Shown piece after piece: positions 61,611 to 64,000 of a stretch of DNA of 64,000 nt. Within the stretch, counting starts at the first letter, position 1. The number at the start of each line of letters is the position of its first letter. Made by a program: the position numbers and the translations under genes. The notes below the pieces were generated by a model. It was given only the letters and a program-made list of their open reading frames with translations, ran no database searches and was not told the DNA's origin. The stretch is from assembly GCA_007748055.1 (NCBI GenBank), contig CP036279.1, forward strand, positions 5,394,001-5,458,000. Reading direction: 5' to 3'. The DNA comes from Kolteria novifilia (lineage in GTDB: Bacteria > Planctomycetota > Planctomycetia > Kolteriales > Kolteriaceae).

Positions 61611-62588
61611 ATGCTTGTCGCGGATGCCGCGTGGTGGAACGGAGTGGTCTTTCTCCTCGCGATGTTGGCCGATCGCTTCTTGGGCGAACCGCCCGCGTGG
61701 TGCCATCCCGTGGTCGCGATGGGGACGGTGATCGGCTGGGGACGCCGGCTCGCCCGACGGATGCCAGCGTGGTGGAAACTGCTCGTTGGTGGGGCCCTCA
61801 TCGTGGTCGGCGTCGCCGCCAGCTTCTGCGTTGGCCGGTGGCTCGAATCCCTCGACGGTTCCTTCTCGGTCTGGCTGGCGATCCCTCTTGGGGCCTTCCT
61901 GCTCAAGACGACCTTCGCGGCACACGCGTTGTTCGACGCTGGACGGCAGGTTGACGAGGCCCTAAGCGACGACGATCTCCCGGAGGCGCGCCGGCTTCTG
62001 GGCTACCATCTCGTGAGCCGACCGACCGACACGCTCACCGCTTCGCAGACGTCGGCGGCCACGATCGAATCGCTCGCGGAAAACGTCAGCGACAGCGTGG
62101 TGGCGCCGATCTTTTGGTACTTGGTCGCGGGTCTCGGCGGGGCTCTCGCGTACCGTTTCGTCAACACCGCCGACGCGATGCTCGGTTATCGCGACCCAGA
62201 ACGCGAGTGGTTGGGAAAGATCCCCGCCCGGCTCGACGATGTGCTCAACGGGATCCCGGCCCGGCTCAGCGCGCTGGCGATCCTCGTCGTCGCCCGCTTC
62301 TCGGGAGGGGACGCCGGTCGGGGGCTCCGCGTCTGGTGGCGCGATGCCGCCAAGACCGACAGTCCCAACGCGGGTCAACCGATGAGCGCGGCCGCCGGCG
62401 TCCTTGGTCGCCGTCTCGACAAGGTGGGGCACTACGTCCTCGGTGCCGAGTTCGCCGAATGCCGGCGTGAGGACATCCCCCGCGCCCTTCGCTTGATCGA
62501 GCACGCGACGATTCTCACGCTTGGCGTCGCGTCACTCGTACTCCTGGGCGTGGCCGCCCTATCGTTTGGGCCTTGGCTTGCCCCTTGA
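61611..62588 (+). CDS. cbiB: Adenosylcobinamide-phosphate synthase CbiB/CobD-type
   Basis: 325 residues, membrane-bound with about 5 helices. Signature AMLADRFLGEPPAWCHPVVAMG near the start; the family ESLAENVSDSVVAPIFWYL and NTADAMLGYRDPEREWLGKIPARLDD segments are clear. It attaches the aminopropanol arm to adenosylcobyric acid in cobalamin synthesis. SD GGGGGAG eight bases before the ATG. Followed by the aminotransferase gene at an 11-bp gap. Confidence 0.92.
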   Translation: MLVADAAWWNGVVFLLAMLADRFLGEPPAWCHPVVAMGTVIGWGRRLARRMPAWWKLLVGGALIVVGVAASFCVGRWLESLDGSFSVWLAIPLGAFLLKTTFAAHALFDAGRQVDEALSDDDLPEARRLLGYHLVSRPTDTLTASQTSAATIESLAENVSDSVVAPIFWYLVAGLGGALAYRFVNTADAMLGYRDPEREWLGKIPARLDDVLNGIPARLSALAILVVARFSGGDAGRGLRVWWRDAAKTDSPNAGQPMSAAAGVLGRRLDKVGHYVLGAEFAECRREDIPRALRLIEHATILTLGVASLVLLGVAALSFGPWLAP

Positions 62589-62599
62589 AAGGTATCACC

Positions 62600-63661
62600 A
62601 TGTCAAGAGGTCTCCCGTCGCCGTCGATTCCCTTCGCCGTTCACGGGGCGGTCGACGAGATCGAACTTCGTTCCCTCGGGCTCTCCGCGGACGACGTCAC
62701 CGACTTCAGTGCCAGCGTCAACCCGTTCGGTCCGAGTCCCTCGGTCCACGAGGCGCTGCGAAACGTGACCCTCAACCGCTACCCCGATCGGCATTGCGAG
62801 GCGTTGACGCGGAAAGTCGCCGAGCAGCACGGCGTCGCGATCGAGAACGTGCTGGTTGGCAACGGGGCCAGCGAACTGCTCTGGCTCGCGGCGCTGACAA
62901 TCTTGAGGCCTGGCGATCGGGCGCTGGTCCTCGGGCCGACCTATGGGGAATATGTCCGGGCCTGCCGCATCGCCGAAGCCGAGCCCGTCGAACTCCGAGC
63001 GAGCGAGAGCGATCGCTTTCGGCCCGACTTGGCTTCGGTCGCGGAGGACCGCGCGAGCGCCGTGTTCCTCTGCAACCCCAACAACCCGACCGGGCGGCTC
63101 ATCCCTCGCGATGCGCTCGCCGACATCTCTTCGCAGCGACCCGACCAGACCTGGATCGTCGACGAAGCGTATCAAGACTACCTCGCGTCGGAGTCCTCGA
63201 TGATCTGCTTGGAGGCGCCGAACATCCTGGTTGTTCGATCGCTGACAAAAGCCCACGCTCTGGCGGCGCTTCGGGTCGGTTACGCGATTGGCCCGTCGGG
63301 ACTGATCGGCGCGATGCGCGAACACCAACCTCCCTGGAGTGTCAACTCCATGGCACAAGCGGCCGCGGTGGCGGCGCTCTCGGACACCGCTCATCTTCGC
63401 GCGACGGTGGACCGACTCCGGCGAGAAGGAGGCCGTATGAGCGACACGCTCGCGACGGGCGGATGGCCCATCCTCGCGACCGACACGCCCTACTTTCTCG
63501 TTCGTGTCGGCGACGCGACCGGTTTCCGTCGCGAGCTTCTCGGCAAGGGAATCCTCGTGCGCGACGCGACCTCGTTCGGGCTGCCGAGTTGGATTCGGAT
63601 CAGTCCGCGGCGCCCCAAGGAGAACGACCGTTTCCTCGCCGCCATGGACGACCTCCGCTAG
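62600..63661 (+). CDS. Threonine-phosphate decarboxylase-like PLP enzyme (CobC/CobD)
   Basis: 353 residues, fold-type I aminotransferase: FSASVNPFGPSP (N-terminal), YPDRHCEALTRKVAEQHGV, LGNGASE-like VGNGASELLW, NPNNPTGRL, DEAYQDY, and the PLP lysine in SLTKAHALAALRVGY. Position between cbiB and cobO indicates L-threonine-3-phosphate decarboxylase for the aminopropanol arm, rather than HisC. Confidence 0.88.
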   Translation: MSRGLPSPSIPFAVHGAVDEIELRSLGLSADDVTDFSASVNPFGPSPSVHEALRNVTLNRYPDRHCEALTRKVAEQHGVAIENVLVGNGASELLWLAALTILRPGDRALVLGPTYGEYVRACRIAEAEPVELRASESDRFRPDLASVAEDRASAVFLCNPNNPTGRLIPRDALADISSQRPDQTWIVDEAYQDYLASESSMICLEAPNILVVRSLTKAHALAALRVGYAIGPSGLIGAMREHQPPWSVNSMAQAAAVAALSDTAHLRATVDRLRREGGRMSDTLATGGWPILATDTPYFLVRVGDATGFRRELLGKGILVRDATSFGLPSWIRISPRRPKENDRFLAAMDDLR

Positions 63662-63696
63662 CGAGTCGGCATCGCCGTCCGGGCACGACGAGGGTC

Positions 63697-64000
63697 TCAG
63701 TATTCGATGCCAGGCTGCGGCTTGATCCCCGCCTTGAACGGGTGCTTCAGGTAGGTCATCTCCGTAGCCAGGTCGGCCATCTCCACGAGAGCGGGCTTCG
63801 CGTTGCGACCGGTCACCACGACGTGAAGGCCCTCGCGACGCTGACCCAACTCCTCGAGGACTGTCTCCAGTTCGAGGTAGTCGTAGCGCAAGACGATGTT
63901 GAGTTCGTCGAGAATCACCATGCCGTAGGAGGGGTCTCGCAGCATCTCGACGGCGCGTTGCCACGCCTTCTCGGCGATCTCGACGTCGCGCTGGCGGTCT
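63697..64000 (-). CDS. cobO: Cob(I)yrinic acid a,c-diamide adenosyltransferase, partial
   Basis: Only the C-terminal 100 residues are in the window; the gene continues beyond 64000. VILDELNIVLRYDYLELETVLEEL and VVTGRNAKPALVEMADLATEM are diagnostic of CobO/BtuR, which adenosylates cobalt. It ends with HPFKAGIKPQPGIEY. Convergent with the aminotransferase gene at a 35-bp gap. Confidence 0.92.
   Translation of the reverse strand, partial: DRQRDVEIAEKAWQRAVEMLRDPSYGMVILDELNIVLRYDYLELETVLEELGQRREGLHVVVTGRNAKPALVEMADLATEMTYLKHPFKAGIKPQPGIEY

Noticed and set aside
62603-63964. 453-residue ORF on the minus strand
   Set aside because: Antisense shadow of the PLP enzyme and the CobO end; Arg-rich with no domain.

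Overview
This window is chromosomal DNA of a high-GC member of the Planctomycetota. The marker families are all here: four DUF1559 pseudopilin-like proteins, two of them followed by a small lipoprotein; a PSCyt1/PSCyt2/PSD1 cytochrome protein followed by a DUF1501 protein behind an ECF sigma factor and a FecR-like gene; DUF1080 proteins; and a large Hanks-type kinase. No rRNA, tRNA or CRISPR array was seen.

Layout. 1-6.8 kb: a zinc-ribbon membrane protein related to M48 peptidases but without the HExxH site, a PQQ-type propeller, two DUF1559 genes plus lipoprotein, and a GYD-domain protein. 7-11.7 kb (minus strand): a tight three-gene operon of a 2x[4Fe-4S] ferredoxin-like protein, a squalene/hopene-cyclase-like class II terpene cyclase, and a DUF116 domain fused to a polyprenyl synthase. 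This is the best candidate for an under-described system. 11.7-12.6 kb is a long non-coding leader. 12.6-21.1 kb: an exopolysaccharide operon (WbaP-type initiator, glycosyltransferases, flippase, sulfotransferase, polymerase-like protein, methyltransferase). Its distal two thirds are visibly poorer in GC, with the break inside the flippase gene. 21.2-26 kb: FAD oxidoreductase, HAD-IIA phosphatase with a sigma-54-type promoter, a PepSY-TM gene remnant, HNH endonuclease, DUF1080. 26-28.3 kb: a 178-bp tandem array, a complete ISL3-type insertion sequence with an 8-bp target duplication, and a 27-bp tandem array. 28.3-38.5 kb: DUF1559, DUF1080, a divergent Nramp-like protein, a UxaA-type dehydratase, a receptor kinase and a methyltransferase. 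39-45 kb: an extended VgrG, an unrecognised downstream gene, and a Cys-rich protein. 45-50.5 kb: DUF1559 plus lipoprotein, a zinc-ribbon/ankyrin protein, a small conserved protein, a frameshifted alpha/beta-hydrolase pseudogene, and YaiI. 50.8-57.1 kb: the sigma-FecR-PSCyt/PSD-DUF1501 operon. 57.2-64 kb: nitrilase-type amidohydrolase, asparagine synthetase, TrpF paralogue, and cobalamin genes (CbiB, CobC/CobD-like aminotransferase, CobO at the edge).

Between the genes lie at least fourteen copies of three short non-coding element families, here called R1 (about 155-210 bp), R2 (about 108 bp) and R3 (about 166 bp). Each has imperfect terminal inverted repeats starting at CTAG or a one-base variant. 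They abut by sharing that tetranucleotide and repeatedly sit on the CTAG formed by a TAG stop codon. One copy appears to truncate the PepSY gene. They look like MITE-type elements with CTAG target choice; no mobilising transposase is in the window.
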